From the NCBI RefSeq assembly GCF_009733865.1, contig NZ_WOFB01000022.1:1-64000 (forward strand): 64,000 nucleotides of DNA, in the 5' to 3' direction. The notes under the pieces were generated by a model, which had not been told where the DNA came from, did no database searches, and was given only the letters and a program-made list of their open reading frames with translations. Every line of letters starts with the position of its first letter. The first letter of the stretch is position 1. Source of the DNA: Oceanobacillus salinisoli (GTDB lineage Bacteria > Bacillota > Bacilli > Bacillales > Amphibacillaceae). Position numbers and translations under genes: made by a program. Positions 1 through 9,222 of this stretch are shown in pieces.

Positions 1-113
1 CCTCTGAACGAATCAGGAGTTTACTGGCTGCCCGACCCCACTTATCATTTTTGAAGTATCTCGAATTCTTCTCGCAAGGGTCTTACAGCCAGTTCATCAC
101 GTGAAAATAATTA
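1..113 (+). repeat. Interspersed repeat A, copy 1 (cut by window edge)
   Basis: This stretch matches two other places in the window: 17401-17531 on the opposite strand and the 3' half of 42925-43102. The shared core runs from GAACGAATCAGGAGTTTACT to a terminal TCACGTGA palindrome, and contains the inverted pair ACTGGCTG/CAGCCAGT. No transposase is linked to it. It follows directly on a broken gene fragment, so it may mark an old insertion or deletion. A non-autonomous, palindrome-ended mobile element is my inference. Confidence 0.75.
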
Positions 114-288
114 TTTTTAAATTCAACTGTAACACATACCCTGTATTTTCTTTAATTGCGTTACGTACTTTCACCCATTCTTCTTCTGGTGGTTCTACGG
201 TCGCTTTCACTGATACTTCTGCACGATCTATATGAAGGGATGGGTTTCCTTTTGTTTCCCATGTATCCGGAATTGCTTCCTTTGTAAT
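97..288 (-). pseudogene. Gene fragment downstream of acoB
   Basis: A 63-codon open stretch continues in the acoB frame right after the acoB stop codon. It has no ATG and no ribosome binding site of its own. Its composition looks coding (for example IDRAEVSVKATVEPPEEEW). The open frame ends at a TGA inside the terminal palindrome of repeat A. I do not recognise the family. The simplest reading is the remnant of a downstream gene whose start was lost and whose end was replaced by the repeat. It does not resemble the E2 subunit that normally follows acoB. Confidence 0.4.
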
Positions 289-1284
289 TCACCTCACAAC
301 CATCCCCCCAACCAACACCTCCCTAACCGCCTCCACAATATCCACAACCTGTGGCACCGCTGCTTTCTCAAGTTCCTCATTAAATGGAATAGGTACAGCT
401 GCCCCGCCCAGTCGTTTAATCGGTGCAGCCAAGTGATGAAATGCTTCACTTTCCGCTACCATGCTAGCTATTTCTCCACCAATCCCCCCACGTTTTACTG
501 CTTCATGGACCACGATTAGGTGACGAGTTCTTATGACGGATTCTATAATCGTTTTCTCGTCTAATGGTATAAGCGTTCTTGGATCCACCACTTCTACATG
601 GATACCTTCCTTTTCTAATTGGTCGGCAGCTTCTAATGCTTTATGAACCATCATAGCCGTTGCAACAATCGTTACATCCGTTCCTTTCCGTTTGATATCC
701 GCTTTACCAAATGGAATGCTATATGGTTCTTCCGGCACTTCTCCTTTCTGTTTGTACAACAGTTTGTGCTCGTAAAAAATAACCGGATTGTCATCATCGA
801 TTGCGGTCTTTAACAATCCTTTCACATCATATGCGGTAGAAGGCTGTACAACTTTAAGTCCCGGAATATGTGCTACCCATGCTTCCAAACTTTGTGAATG
901 CTGTGCAGCTGCCCCTGTTCCAGATCCACTTGGTGTTCTTAAAACCAATGGAACCTTCCCTTTTCCTCCATACATATATCGTATTTTAGCAGCCTGATTA
1001 ACAAGTTGATCCATTGCAATGGTGATAAAATCAGAAAATTGCAGTTCAATAATCGGGCGCATGCCAGTTAGAGCAGAACCGACCGCAACCCCAGCAATTG
1101 CCGCTTCACTAATCGGTGTATTGCGAATCCGCTTATCTCCAAACTCTTCCACCATTCCCTTTGTGACACCAAAGCCTCCACCGTACACACCAATGTCTTC
1201 CCCCATTAAAAATACATCATCATTTTTTCGCATTTCCTGGCTCATTGCTTCTCTTACTGCTTCCAGATAGGTTAATTCTCTCAA
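289..1284 (-). CDS. acoB: Acetoin/pyruvate dehydrogenase E1 component, beta subunit
   Basis: This 331-residue protein is the transketolase-like beta subunit of a thiamine-diphosphate-dependent 2-oxoacid or acetoin dehydrogenase. Family features are the N-terminal [11 protein letters not shown], the GEDIGVYGG segment near residue 28, [14 protein letters not shown] near residue 57 and the C-terminal [13 protein letters not shown] segment. It lies 12 bp downstream of the alpha subunit and is surely co-transcribed with it. The E2 and E3 genes that usually follow (acoC, acoL) are absent; a gene fragment and a repeat follow instead. The E1 must borrow E2/E3 from elsewhere or be an orphan. Acetoin versus pyruvate or branched-chain substrate cannot be settled from sequence alone. 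Confidence 0.88.
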   Translation of the reverse strand: MRELTYLEAVREAMSQEMRKNDDVFLMGEDIGVYGGGFGVTKGMVEEFGDKRIRNTPISEAAIAGVAVGSALTGMRPIIELQFSDFITIAMDQLVNQAAKIRYMYGGKGKVPLVLRTPSGSGTGAAAQHSQSLEAWVAHIPGLKVVQPSTAYDVKGLLKTAIDDDNPVIFYEHKLLYKQKGEVPEEPYSIPFGKADIKRKGTDVTIVATAMMVHKALEAADQLEKEGIHVEVVDPRTLIPLDEKTIIESVIRTRHLIVVHEAVKRGGIGGEIASMVAESEAFHHLAAPIKRLGGAAVPIPFNEELEKAAVPQVVDIVEAVREVLVGGMVVR

Positions 1285-1296
1285 GGTGCTCTCCTC

Positions 1297-2268
1297 CTAT
1301 GCGTAGACATCGGTTCGTAGTTCATCAACAGGTGGCATAGGACTATTTTTTGCAAATTCAACAGCATCCTCAATCTCCTGATATGCTTCCTGCCTGACTG
1401 CTATTGCTTTTTCCTTTGTAAAAATTCCTTCCTCCACTAATACCTTTTCCAACCGGATAATGGGATCCTTTGCACGCCATGCTTCTTCTTCCTTGCGTGT
1501 ACGGTATGTCATTGCATCACTTTTCGAATGGCCTTTCCATCGATACGTTTTTGCTTCAATCAAAGTGGGCCCTTCCCCACGAAGTGCCCGCTCGGTTGCT
1601 TGATATGTTGCATTCACAACCTCTATCATGTCATTCCCATCAATGATGACACCGGGAATTCCGTAAGCTCCAGCCCGGTTCGCGATATGTTCGATATTTA
1701 CCAATTCAGATACAGGACTGGACATCCCATAATGATTATTCTCACAAAAAAATACAACAGGTAAATCCCAAATGGAGGCCATATTAACAGCCTCATGGAA
1801 ACTCCCTTCATTTGTGGCACCATCACCGAAAAAGCACACCGTAACATAATCCAATTCCTTCATTTGTGCAGTAAGTGCTGATCCAACTGCTAACGGTATT
1901 CCGCCACCAACAATTCCATTCGCCCCTAAGTTTCCACGCTCCAAATCGGCAATATGCATGGAACCACCTTTTCCCTTACAATAGCCAGTTATTTTCCCAA
2001 ACATTTCAGCCATCATTTTATCCACTCGCGCCCCTTTTGCGATGGAATGGCCATGCCCTCTATGTGTGCTCGTTATTTTATCCTCATCCCTTAACACAGC
2101 ACATGCTCCCACAGCGGTTGCTTCCTGTCCTACCGTTAAATGGGTTGTGCCATGCATACTACCTTCAGCAAAAAATTGTTCCAACTTCTCATCAAAGAGC
2201 CGGATTAGCCACATTTGTTTGTAAAGACTTATGAGCTTTTCATCTGTTATATCTGGAATGAGTTTCAT
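1297..2268 (-). CDS. acoA: Acetoin/pyruvate dehydrogenase E1 component, alpha subunit
   Basis: This 323-residue protein is the alpha subunit that carries the thiamine diphosphate site. The cofactor motif is visible as FFGDGATNEGSFHEAVN around residues 145-161, followed by ENNHYGMSSP. The early HGTTHLTVGQEATAVG and RGHGHSIAKG segments and the IEAKTYRWKGHSKSD segment are typical of AcoA-type E1 alpha proteins, as is the short length. The ATG is preceded by AAAAGGAGTG. The position just downstream of a thiamine synthesis operon, on the same strand, makes metabolic sense because the enzyme needs thiamine diphosphate, but about 270 bp separate the two and joint transcription is not shown. Confidence 0.88.
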   Translation of the reverse strand: MKLIPDITDEKLISLYKQMWLIRLFDEKLEQFFAEGSMHGTTHLTVGQEATAVGACAVLRDEDKITSTHRGHGHSIAKGARVDKMMAEMFGKITGYCKGKGGSMHIADLERGNLGANGIVGGGIPLAVGSALTAQMKELDYVTVCFFGDGATNEGSFHEAVNMASIWDLPVVFFCENNHYGMSSPVSELVNIEHIANRAGAYGIPGVIIDGNDMIEVVNATYQATERALRGEGPTLIEAKTYRWKGHSKSDAMTYRTRKEEEAWRAKDPIIRLEKVLVEEGIFTKEKAIAVRQEAYQEIEDAVEFAKNSPMPPVDELRTDVYA

Positions 2269-2539
2269 ATTTTTACACTCCTTTTGGAAGGTGTTGCTAG
2301 TCCTTGATCACGACGTCCGACGATGAAATGGAAATTGCTGAGGTTCACAAGGAATAGGTTATCGTTAACTTTCAATGCACTAAAATTTACAGTTTAATAC
2401 TCAAGTTAACTATCTAACCGCGTTAATATGCTCTCATCCTCCACCCAGAAAAATCAAAAACAACATACAGCCCCATCCTACTCGCTAACCCCAGCCCAAC
2501 TGTTTAACATCAGCATGGGACTGGGGAAATAAACTCACC

Positions 2540-3559
2540 TTACTCCGAATAATACTGCAAAAACCGATTATAAATCGAGCGGGCAACCATTTTGTCATTG
2601 GTGCCATGTATGATGGCACGCCCATCTTTGAAGAAAACGACACGATAATCTTCAAACCCGCATGAAAGTAAGAAAGGATTGAGGATTGGTTTGGTAACCA
2701 TTCCTTTTAACCTTTCCATAAAGACGTTAAGCACAAACGTTTGTGTTGTTGCAGGTCTAATTTGTACTGCGTCTCTTCCACATAATACCTCGGACTTCGT
2801 TTGGTTCTTATATTGTAAATACGGAAAGGTTTGCTCGTTGCCACATGTTGGGCAATGTTCATTTTTCAAACGCGTCACATCGATTTCAGCCTTTTCATCT
2901 TTCCATACATCCGTTGACTTGAGTAACGGTTTTACAGGTTCTCCTGATAGAATCTTTAAAACTTGTGTCACTTGTGTTGCCGCAACGATTTGAACGATTG
3001 GACTAATAACGCCAACCGTTTCACAGGTCATGTTATCGACTGGCAAATGGTTTAATAAACAATGCAGGCAAGGTGTTTTTTCCGGAATGACCGCAAATGT
3101 GGTACCATAGCTTGCGACACAGGACCCCATAATAAAGGGAATACCATGTTTTACGGCAGCATCATTTGCGATTAACCTTGTTTCAAAATTATCTGTGGCA
3201 TCAACTATGACATCATGCCCCTTTATCATTTCCTGGATATTGAGACCATGGACATCACTAACAAGACTATGAATCGTTATTTCACTATTAATCTGTTGTA
3301 GCCTGTTTTTTGCCGCAACTGCTTTAGGCAGCTTGTTCCTGGCATCTTCTTCACTATAAAGCTGCTGTCTCTGTAAATTACTCCATTCCACATAATCCCG
3401 GTCAACAATGGTGAGTTCGCCAACACCAGCCCTTGTGAGCATTTCCGCACTACTTGACCCAAGGGCGCCTGCTCCAATCATAATCACACTGCTATTCTGT
3501 ATTTTACTTTGTGATTTTTCCCCTAAAAATAATTCCTGTCGTGCATACCGATTTTTCAA
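2540..3559 (-). CDS. thiF: Sulfur carrier ThiS adenylyltransferase ThiF
   Basis: This 339-residue E1-like enzyme adenylates the C-terminal glycine of ThiS, the first step of sulfur loading in thiazole synthesis. The adenylation core is clear: [13 protein letters not shown] near residue 31, the [15 protein letters not shown] segment, and [13 protein letters not shown] near residue 115. Zinc-binding cysteine pairs occur as CLHC and CPTCG. The N-terminus [10 protein letters not shown] is typical of the ThiF/MoeB group. It overlaps thiG by 4 bp. In Bacillus subtilis thiD follows at this point; here the operon stops after thiF, so the kinase must be elsewhere. A MoeB role is less likely given the operon. 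Confidence 0.92.
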   Translation of the reverse strand: MKNRYARQELFLGEKSQSKIQNSSVIMIGAGALGSSSAEMLTRAGVGELTIVDRDYVEWSNLQRQQLYSEEDARNKLPKAVAAKNRLQQINSEITIHSLVSDVHGLNIQEMIKGHDVIVDATDNFETRLIANDAAVKHGIPFIMGSCVASYGTTFAVIPEKTPCLHCLLNHLPVDNMTCETVGVISPIVQIVAATQVTQVLKILSGEPVKPLLKSTDVWKDEKAEIDVTRLKNEHCPTCGNEQTFPYLQYKNQTKSEVLCGRDAVQIRPATTQTFVLNVFMERLKGMVTKPILNPFLLSCGFEDYRVVFFKDGRAIIHGTNDKMVARSIYNRFLQYYSE

Positions 3560-4323
3560 GATCCTACCATCCCTGTTGTTGGACTGCTCGCCACCGCATA
3601 GTCTTTTTCTTCAATACGCCCTGCAAGATAGCCTAATCTGCCAGCTTCTATCGCGTATTTGACAGCCTTTGCCATTTTAACAGGATCCTTAGCACCGGAA
3701 ACCGCCGTATTAAGAAGAATCCCATCTGCTCCAAGTTCCATCGCATATGTAACATCTTTTGGAGAACCAATTCCTGCGTCAACAATCACTGGAACCTCGG
3801 ACTGTTCGATAATGAATTGTAAGTTTAATGGATTAATAATTCCCTTTCCTGATCCAATTGGACTTGCTCCTGGCATAATGGCATGAACACCCAGGTTTTC
3901 CAAGCGTTTAGCCAATACCACATCATCTGACGTATATGGCAGAACAACAAACCCCGCTTCAAGAAGCATTTCGGACGCTTTTAATGTTTCCACCGGATCT
4001 GGCAAAAGTGTTCTCTCATCACCTATCACCTCTACCTTAATCATGTCACATAATCCGGATGCTTTGGCCAGTTTGGCGATTCGGGCAGCCTCTTCTGCTG
4101 TTTTTGCCCCAGCCGTATTGGGAAGAAAGGTATATTTACTTAAGTCCAATTGTTCCAGAAAATTCGGTTGGCTTTCTTCAAAGATATTCATTCTCCTTAC
4201 AGCAAACGTTAAAATTTCCGTTTCTGATACGGCCACAGCCTCTTTTTGAATTTCAAATGATGGGTACTTTCCTGTTCCTAATAAAAGACGTGATTGGAAA
4301 GTACGATCAGCAATTTTTAACAT
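3556..4323 (-). CDS. thiG: Thiazole synthase ThiG
   Basis: ThiG condenses deoxyxylulose phosphate, dehydroglycine and sulfide from ThiS thiocarboxylate to make the thiazole moiety of thiamine. The 255-residue protein follows the Bacillus sequence closely: [19 protein letters not shown] near the start, [14 protein letters not shown] with the active-site lysine, [17 protein letters not shown], and [13 protein letters not shown] chose the ATG at 4323 because the GGAGGAGG ahead of it is correctly spaced; an ATG at 4329 directly abuts that site. The upstream thiS stop overlaps this start region, which indicates translational coupling. Confidence 0.95.
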   Translation of the reverse strand: MLKIADRTFQSRLLLGTGKYPSFEIQKEAVAVSETEILTFAVRRMNIFEESQPNFLEQLDLSKYTFLPNTAGAKTAEEAARIAKLAKASGLCDMIKVEVIGDERTLLPDPVETLKASEMLLEAGFVVLPYTSDDVVLAKRLENLGVHAIMPGASPIGSGKGIINPLNLQFIIEQSEVPVIVDAGIGSPKDVTYAMELGADGILLNTAVSGAKDPVKMAKAVKYAIEAGRLGYLAGRIEEKDYAVASSPTTGMVGS

Positions 4324-4325
4324 CC

Positions 4326-4529
4326 TCATCCTCCTCCTACAAAATGAATAATTTCCACTGCGTCCCCATGAGATAGCTTTTGATGTACATAGTCCTCTTT
4401 CATCACGATTTCCTTATTAATTTCCACAACTGCAATGCGTGATTGTAAATGATAATGGGCCAAGAGCTTTTCCACGGAATTTACTTCTTCCGGGATTTCC
4501 ACCTGTTTCCCGTTTAGCTGAACATTCAA
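4326..4529 (-). CDS. thiS: Sulfur carrier protein ThiS
   Basis: This small ubiquitin-like protein of about 67 residues ends in VGGG, the di-glycine tail that ThiF adenylates and that carries sulfur to ThiG. It begins [14 protein letters not shown], which aligns with the start of Bacillus ThiS. I prefer a TTG start at 4529, seven bases after AGGAGG; a GTG at 4538 would overlap that site. It sits between thiO and thiG, as in Bacillus subtilis. Confidence 0.9.
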   Translation of the reverse strand: MNVQLNGKQVEIPEEVNSVEKLLAHYHLQSRIAVVEINKEIVMKEDYVHQKLSHGDAVEIIHFVGGG

Positions 4530-4541
4530 GCCTTTCACCTC

Positions 4542-5654
4542 CTAAACCCTCATGTACTGACGGCGATCGACACGAAACGCCTCCACCCATTCTGACTTTA
4601 TTTCTTTATCCAGAATAAAATCACAGATCATTTGTCCGGTTTCTGGAGCAAGTAATATTCCGTTACGGTAATGACCACTAGCGATGAGAACTCGCTCCTC
4701 TTCTGGATGCCTTCCAATAAATGGATGCCCATCAAATGTTCCAGGTCTCAGTCCAACCTTAAAACCAGCTATTTTAAATGCTGATGCAGCCGGAAGCATG
4801 GTATTTGCTTTTTCAATTAAAAAGTTCACCCCTTGGAGGCTTACCGTGTCACTCCAGTCATCTTCCACCATCGTGGCACCTATAATCAGCTTTCCATTAT
4901 TTCTTGGAACGATATAACAGCTATCATGAAATAGCGTATGTGTTAAAACCGGTTTTTCATAGTGAACAATGATGCTTTCCCCTTTGACAGGTGTGAGTTC
5001 TTCAGTAATACCAAGATTCTTAAAAAGAGCCTTACTAAAAACACCCGTAGCAACCACCACATGCCTTGCTTCTATATCACCATTGGCAGTTTGAACAATA
5101 TAGTTGCCATCTTGCTTTTCGATGCCATAGACATGACTGTATTCGAAAAATTGTGTACCTAAAGTCTGAGCACTTTTGGCAAAACTCTCACACGTACGAG
5201 TAGGAATGACATTGACATCATCCTTGATATATGCTGCACCTAATACATCGGGAGAAAGACCTGGCTCCATTTTCCTTATCTCACTCTCGTTTAACCATTC
5301 TACTGTTGGCCGAACGAGAAGATGATTCAGAGCGTGAATGTCTTCTTCTGAGAATGCAAGCTTTAAAATTCCGCCCTCCCTGTATCCGATATCCACACCA
5401 CTTAACGCGTATAACTCATCTTTTAACTCGAAATATTTCTTTTGGCTTTCTCTTGCGAATGGGAAAAAGGCGGAGGAATTCTCATTGCATTCTGAGTGGG
5501 CTCCAAGCATCCCAGCAGCCGCACTCGTCGTTTTCGCTCCAATACTGCCACTGTCCAATACCGCAACTTCCACTTTTTCCTTTGCTAAGTAGTAGGCAAT
5601 GGAACAGCCAATAATCCCACCCCCAATGACCACTACTTCATACTTTCGTTTCAT
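4542..5654 (-). CDS. thiO: Glycine oxidase ThiO
   Basis: ThiO is an FAD enzyme that oxidises glycine to the imine used by ThiG, the aerobic route of bacilli. The 370-residue protein has the Rossmann motif VVIGGGIIGCSIAYYLAKE at the N-terminus, TTSAAAGMLGAH near residue 46, and the C-terminal GLRPGTFDGHPFIGRHPEE and GHYRNGILLAPETG segments characteristic of glycine oxidase and D-amino-acid oxidase relatives. Two adjacent ATG codons (5657, 5654) follow AGGAG; the second has better spacing. It overlaps tenI slightly. Anaerobes use ThiH instead, so this points to an aerobic host. Confidence 0.93.
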   Translation of the reverse strand: MKRKYEVVVIGGGIIGCSIAYYLAKEKVEVAVLDSGSIGAKTTSAAAGMLGAHSECNENSSAFFPFARESQKKYFELKDELYALSGVDIGYREGGILKLAFSEEDIHALNHLLVRPTVEWLNESEIRKMEPGLSPDVLGAAYIKDDVNVIPTRTCESFAKSAQTLGTQFFEYSHVYGIEKQDGNYIVQTANGDIEARHVVVATGVFSKALFKNLGITEELTPVKGESIIVHYEKPVLTHTLFHDSCYIVPRNNGKLIIGATMVEDDWSDTVSLQGVNFLIEKANTMLPAASAFKIAGFKVGLRPGTFDGHPFIGRHPEEERVLIASGHYRNGILLAPETGQMICDFILDKEIKSEWVEAFRVDRRQYMRV

Positions 5655-6246
5655 CATGAATCTCCTCACAGAATTTTTTTGTCACTAATTGTGGTTCCTC
5701 TGCTTGAAAAATACTGGACATGACAGCCACTCCATCTGCTTTTACCCGCTTCATAATTGGCATTTTGTCTATCGTCATTCCGCCAATCGCATAAACAGGA
5801 ATAGCAAGTTCCCTTTTCATCTGCAAAATCGGTTCCACTCCATTGGGTGCTAACCCCTTTTTGCTATCTGTTTCAAAGCAATGGCCGAATAATACATAAT
5901 CTGCTCCGTCTTTTTCTGCTGCTTTTGCCTTTTCGAACGAATGAACACTGCAGCCAGCCCTGATTTGTGGATAACGTTGTTTCAGCCTTTTCACCGGTAA
6001 ACCATGTTCTGGTAAGTGAAGATTTGGAATGCCCATAAGCAGTGCAATATCTAATCGATCATTTATCATGATTTTCTCGTTCCTTACACCACCAGCTTGT
6101 AAATAATCCAGTAAAGTGATAATTTCTCGAGCGGATTTCGTCTTTTCACGAATTTGCACAAAATCGATCCAATCCTTTATGGCAATAATCGTTTCAGCAA
6201 GCTCCTTTACCGGGTGGCTGTCATCGGTTACTGCGATCAGTTTCAT
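5638..6246 (-). CDS. tenI: Thiazole tautomerase TenI (thiamine phosphate synthase-like)
   Basis: TenI-type proteins share the TIM-barrel fold of ThiE and aromatise the thiazole phosphate tautomer. The 202-residue product starts MKLIAVTDD behind GGAGGGATCAC; the open frame extends further upstream but runs into the riboswitch terminator, so the later ATG is right. Family motifs are QIREKTKSAREI, IMINDRLDIA, GCSVHSFEKA, VLFGHCFETDSKKG and YAIGGMT. First place in the tenI-thiO-thiS-thiG-thiF order matches Bacillus subtilis and argues for TenI rather than ThiE. A ThiE activity cannot be excluded from sequence. Confidence 0.87.
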   Translation of the reverse strand: MKLIAVTDDSHPVKELAETIIAIKDWIDFVQIREKTKSAREIITLLDYLQAGGVRNEKIMINDRLDIALLMGIPNLHLPEHGLPVKRLKQRYPQIRAGCSVHSFEKAKAAEKDGADYVLFGHCFETDSKKGLAPNGVEPILQMKRELAIPVYAIGGMTIDKMPIMKRVKADGVAVMSSIFQAEEPQLVTKKFCEEIHDETKV

Positions 6247-6392
6247 GTGATCCCTCCTCCCCCTCAAGGTACTGAATATTGGGAATTCTACATTTACAGA
6301 ATGAAAAGGAAGTAAAATATTGCCTAGAAACAAACTTTTTTCCGAACAGGAAGTGAATCTTCTGTCGGAGTGGGAATTGGATTGCTGCAATA

Positions 6393-6424
6393 AAAAACCA
6401 CTCTCCATACTGGAAAGTGGTTTC
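6393..6424 (-). terminator. Intrinsic terminator of the TPP riboswitch
   Basis: Read on the minus strand this is a hairpin with AAACCACTTTCCA pairing across a short loop, followed by TTTTTTATTG. It lies between the TPP aptamer and tenI and is the likely off-state structure when thiamine diphosphate is bound. Confidence 0.85.
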
Positions 6425-6459
6425 ATATTTATGAAAAAGTACATAAAATACATAGTCGC

Positions 6460-6557
6460 GCTTACCACTTCCCTACGCAGGTACAAGCCTGTTCAGGTCA
6501 GAAGGGTTTCAAAGTAAACTACTTTTCTCTCAGCCCTTATCAAGGGTTCCCCTAGTG
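6460..6557 (-). promoter_or_regulatory. TPP riboswitch (THI element)
   Basis: The minus strand carries the conserved THI-box blocks in order: AGGGGAACCC, then GGGCTGAGA, then ACCCTTCTGACCTGAACAGG and a closing pyrophosphate-sensor helix ending near TGCGTAGGGAAGTGGT. It is followed by an intrinsic terminator and then the thiamine operon starting with tenI. TPP-dependent premature termination is the expected mode. Confidence 0.96.
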
Positions 6558-6791
6558 TAAAACAAATCATTATTTAATTTTCATCTTTAATTTAACATAA
6601 AAAGGAATATTTGGAAAGAGTTATTTTTTATAATAATTCTTAAATATTAAAAAGTGACATGGATGAAAGGGGAAGTAAGTGTTGTTGATATATAAATGTG
6701 CGAACATCTATGTGGCCACATTCTAACATAATAATTAGTAGTACTATATTCAATACTTAAGTTTTAAAATAGTAGCGATGATATAAACCAC

Positions 6792-7086
6792 TTGAAAATA
6801 CTACCAATCGGCAGTGTCGTCCGTCTAAAAAACGGCGACGTCAAACTCATGATTTTGAATAGAGCTCCTTTATATAATCAAAATGGTGAAATTGGCTACT
6901 TTGATTATTCTGCCTGCATCTATCCCAAGTGGAAAAATAGAGGAACAGGTTTATTTCTCTAATCATGAAAATATTGAAAAAATCTATTTTGAAGAATACA
7001 TAGATGAACAAGAAGAATTATTCCAGGAGCAATATGAAGAAAGACTAAAAGGGATTAAGTATAAGAAATTTAAAATCAATAACTAA
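6792..7086 (+). pseudogene. DUF4176-like protein, frameshifted
   Basis: From a TTG at 6792 the frame reads [18 protein letters not shown], continuing to [12 protein letters not shown], then loses sense. Removing one C from the CCC near 6931 restores [20 protein letters not shown] and runs to the stop at 7086. The combined product of about 97 residues resembles DUF4176 proteins (start LPIGSVVxLKxG, SGKIEEQ-F), small proteins often found with type VII secretion or LXG toxin gene sets. None of those neighbours is present, so this is probably an isolated relic. The upstream 230 bp (6558-6791) hold no gene I can see. A sequencing error is the alternative. Confidence 0.65.
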
Positions 7087-7120
7087 TCTCACGGGACTAT
7101 TTTGTTTTCTACGTTATTTC

Positions 7121-7158
7121 AAAAAAGCTGTCACGCACCATCCACCATGACAGCTTTT
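7121..7158 (-). terminator. Terminator of the nag operon
   Basis: The inverted pair AAAAGCTGTCA / TGACAGCTTTT with a 14-base loop lies just past the nagB stop codon. On the minus strand it ends in a T run (TTTTTTG). Confidence 0.85.
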
Positions 7159-7163
7159 CCCTC

Positions 7164-7910
7164 TTATTTATTTAAAATCTGATTTCCAACTTTACTGAGA
7201 GCCGCTTCATCCGCAATAATCGTTACATAATCATGCTGCTGCAATACAGAAGCTGGGAAGTCTTCACTTACTTCGCCCTCCAGCAATCGTGCAACTGCAT
7301 CCGCCTTTTTCTCGCCATACACAAGCAGCACAATTTCTTTACTTTCCATAATCGTTTCAATTCCCATCGTGATCGCCTTCGCTGGCACATCCTCCATCGA
7401 ATCAAAGAAGCGTGAGTTGGCGTTGCGTGTGGATTCATCCAATTCCACCACATGAGTTCTGCTTGTAAACGGGGTTCCCGGCTCATTGAAACCGATATGT
7501 CCGTTGAGGCCCAATCCTAAAACTTGTACATCCACATAGCAAGCATCTCGAATAACCCGTTCGTAATCCTTACACTCCTGATCTAAATTTTCTGCAGTGC
7601 CATTAGGTAGATGGGTATTTCTCTCAAGTACATCCACATGACGAAACAGCTTATCGTTCATATAAAAATAATAGCTATTCGGATCATTCTTCTCCAATCC
7701 AACGTATTCATCCAGGTTAAATGTCAAAACATCTTTAAATGACACTTCACCCTTGTTATACTTTTCAATCAAACATTTGTACATGCCTTCTGGAGTCGAC
7801 CCTGTTGCCAGCCCCAATACAGGATTATCCAGCGTTTGAATTTTATCGATAAGATATGTGCAAACTTTTTCACTCATTGCAGCATAATCTTTTACTTTAA
7901 TAATATTCAT
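7164..7910 (-). CDS. nagB: Glucosamine-6-phosphate deaminase
   Basis: NagB converts glucosamine 6-phosphate to fructose 6-phosphate and ammonia, linking amino sugars to glycolysis. The 248-residue protein has LGLATGSTPEGMY near residue 33, FNLDEYVGL near residue 65, and LGLGLNGHIGFNEPG with the catalytic Asp/His region near residue 130. It lacks the C-terminal allosteric extension of the Escherichia coli enzyme, as usual in bacilli. It is the second gene of a nagA-nagB pair with 5 bp between them, and a terminator follows. Confidence 0.95.
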   Translation of the reverse strand: MNIIKVKDYAAMSEKVCTYLIDKIQTLDNPVLGLATGSTPEGMYKCLIEKYNKGEVSFKDVLTFNLDEYVGLEKNDPNSYYFYMNDKLFRHVDVLERNTHLPNGTAENLDQECKDYERVIRDACYVDVQVLGLGLNGHIGFNEPGTPFTSRTHVVELDESTRNANSRFFDSMEDVPAKAITMGIETIMESKEIVLLVYGEKKADAVARLLEGEVSEDFPASVLQQHDYVTIIADEAALSKVGNQILNK

Positions 7911-7915
7911 TACAA

Positions 7916-9094
7916 TTACTCTCCTTTAAACGCAATCTCACCACGGCAGATGGTGTATTGGATATTAAAATCGTTATCTACAAGCAATATATCTGCGTCT
8001 TTCCCTTCTGCAATACTTCCCTTTCGATCATATACACCGATTTGTTTTGCTGGGTTAACAGAAGCCATCTTTATAACATCCTGCAATGTAACACCATCGA
8101 GATTTATCATCATTCGAGCTCCGTCAATCATTTTCAAAATGCTGCCAGCCAATGTTCCATCTTCCAAAACGGCACGGTCCTCGGTTACTTTAACGGGTTG
8201 TCCGCCGAGCTCATAATCTCCTGCCGGCAACCCCTTTGCCCGCATCGCATCGGTAATAAGAATGAGCCGGTCACTTCCTATATTGTTGTAAATAAGCTGC
8301 AGCATTTCCGGAACAACATGAATTCCATCGGCAATAAGCTCTGCACTTAGATTTTTCAATTGAAACGCCGCACCAACAGCACCAATATCCCGATGATGAA
8401 TTCCGTTCATCGCATTGCATAAATGTGTCAGCTGGGCTACTCCTTGCTCTACAGCTTTTTTAATTCCTGCAAATCCTGCATCCGTATGGCCTGCAGAAAC
8501 ATTGATGCCATTTTCGGATAACGCTCCAATAAATGAGCCGTCTTTATCATGTTCAGGAGCCATCGTAATCGTGCGAATGTGGCTACCTGAAATTTCCTGC
8601 CATTTATTAAACTGATCCAGGTCAGGCTTTTTAATGTATGCTAAAGGCTGGGCACCTGCTTTTGACTTTTCAACAAATGGTCCTTCCAAATGAACCCCGA
8701 TCATTTCTGCTTTGCCTCGTTTATTTTTATAGTTTGCGACATTTATTAGTGCTTTATCAATATTTTCGTGAGACTGGGTAATCGTTGTTGCCAGGAAACT
8801 GGTTGTGCCCTCTTCCGGAAGTAAGGAGGCCACCGCATTAAGCGCTTCTTCTGTTGCATCCATCGTATCCGCTCCGTTTGCACCATGTATATGTCCGTCA
8901 ATAAAGCCTGGGATTGCCTTCAGATTTGCAGCATCCATGATTTGAACCGACTCTGGCAACTGGGTAGGCAGGTCTTTTCCAGGAAGAATGGATTTAATCT
9001 TACCAGCTTCCAACCATAGACCACCATTCACTTCTTCACCGTTCTCTAAGAAAATAATTGCATTTTTTATAAAAATAGAAGCTTCCACCAACAA
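7916..9094 (-). CDS. nagA: N-acetylglucosamine-6-phosphate deacetylase
   Basis: NagA removes the acetyl group from N-acetylglucosamine 6-phosphate, giving the NagB substrate. The 392-residue amidohydrolase shows PGFIDGHIHGANG (metal-binding HxH) near residue 61, GVHLEGPF near residue 133, SAGHTDA near residue 202, THLCNAMNG near residue 224, and ITDAMRAKG. A TTG start is likely, following AAAGGAATG. The gene is first in the nagAB pair and diverges from the GntR regulator, with a palindromic operator between them. Confidence 0.94.
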   Translation of the reverse strand: MLVEASIFIKNAIIFLENGEEVNGGLWLEAGKIKSILPGKDLPTQLPESVQIMDAANLKAIPGFIDGHIHGANGADTMDATEEALNAVASLLPEEGTTSFLATTITQSHENIDKALINVANYKNKRGKAEMIGVHLEGPFVEKSKAGAQPLAYIKKPDLDQFNKWQEISGSHIRTITMAPEHDKDGSFIGALSENGINVSAGHTDAGFAGIKKAVEQGVAQLTHLCNAMNGIHHRDIGAVGAAFQLKNLSAELIADGIHVVPEMLQLIYNNIGSDRLILITDAMRAKGLPAGDYELGGQPVKVTEDRAVLEDGTLAGSILKMIDGARMMINLDGVTLQDVIKMASVNPAKQIGVYDRKGSIAEGKDADILLVDNDFNIQYTICRGEIAFKGE

Positions 9095-9133
9095 TCATTC
9101 CTTTCATCTTACTATCAAAGTACCATAAATATA

Positions 9134-9147
9134 TATAGTTGTCTATA
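9134..9147. promoter_or_regulatory. Putative NagR operator in the nagA/nagR intergenic region
   Basis: The palindrome TATAGTTGTCTATA occurs here and identically at 12581-12594 before the PTS gene, the other promoter expected to answer to the same regulator. A second inverted repeat (TTGTA...TACAA) follows at about 9151-9166. Binding by the adjacent GntR protein is inferred from position and from the known role of NagR/YvoA in bacilli. Confidence 0.7.
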
Positions 9148-9222
9148 CATTTGTATATGTGTACAAGTTGATTTTAATTTGTTAAAATATTGTAAAATAC
9201 GCTGACAAGAAAGGGAATTTTC

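Noticed and set aside
2440-2530. Terminator for thiF
   Set aside because: CCCCAGCCC and GGGACTGGGG can pair only imperfectly over a long loop and no T run follows on the minus strand.
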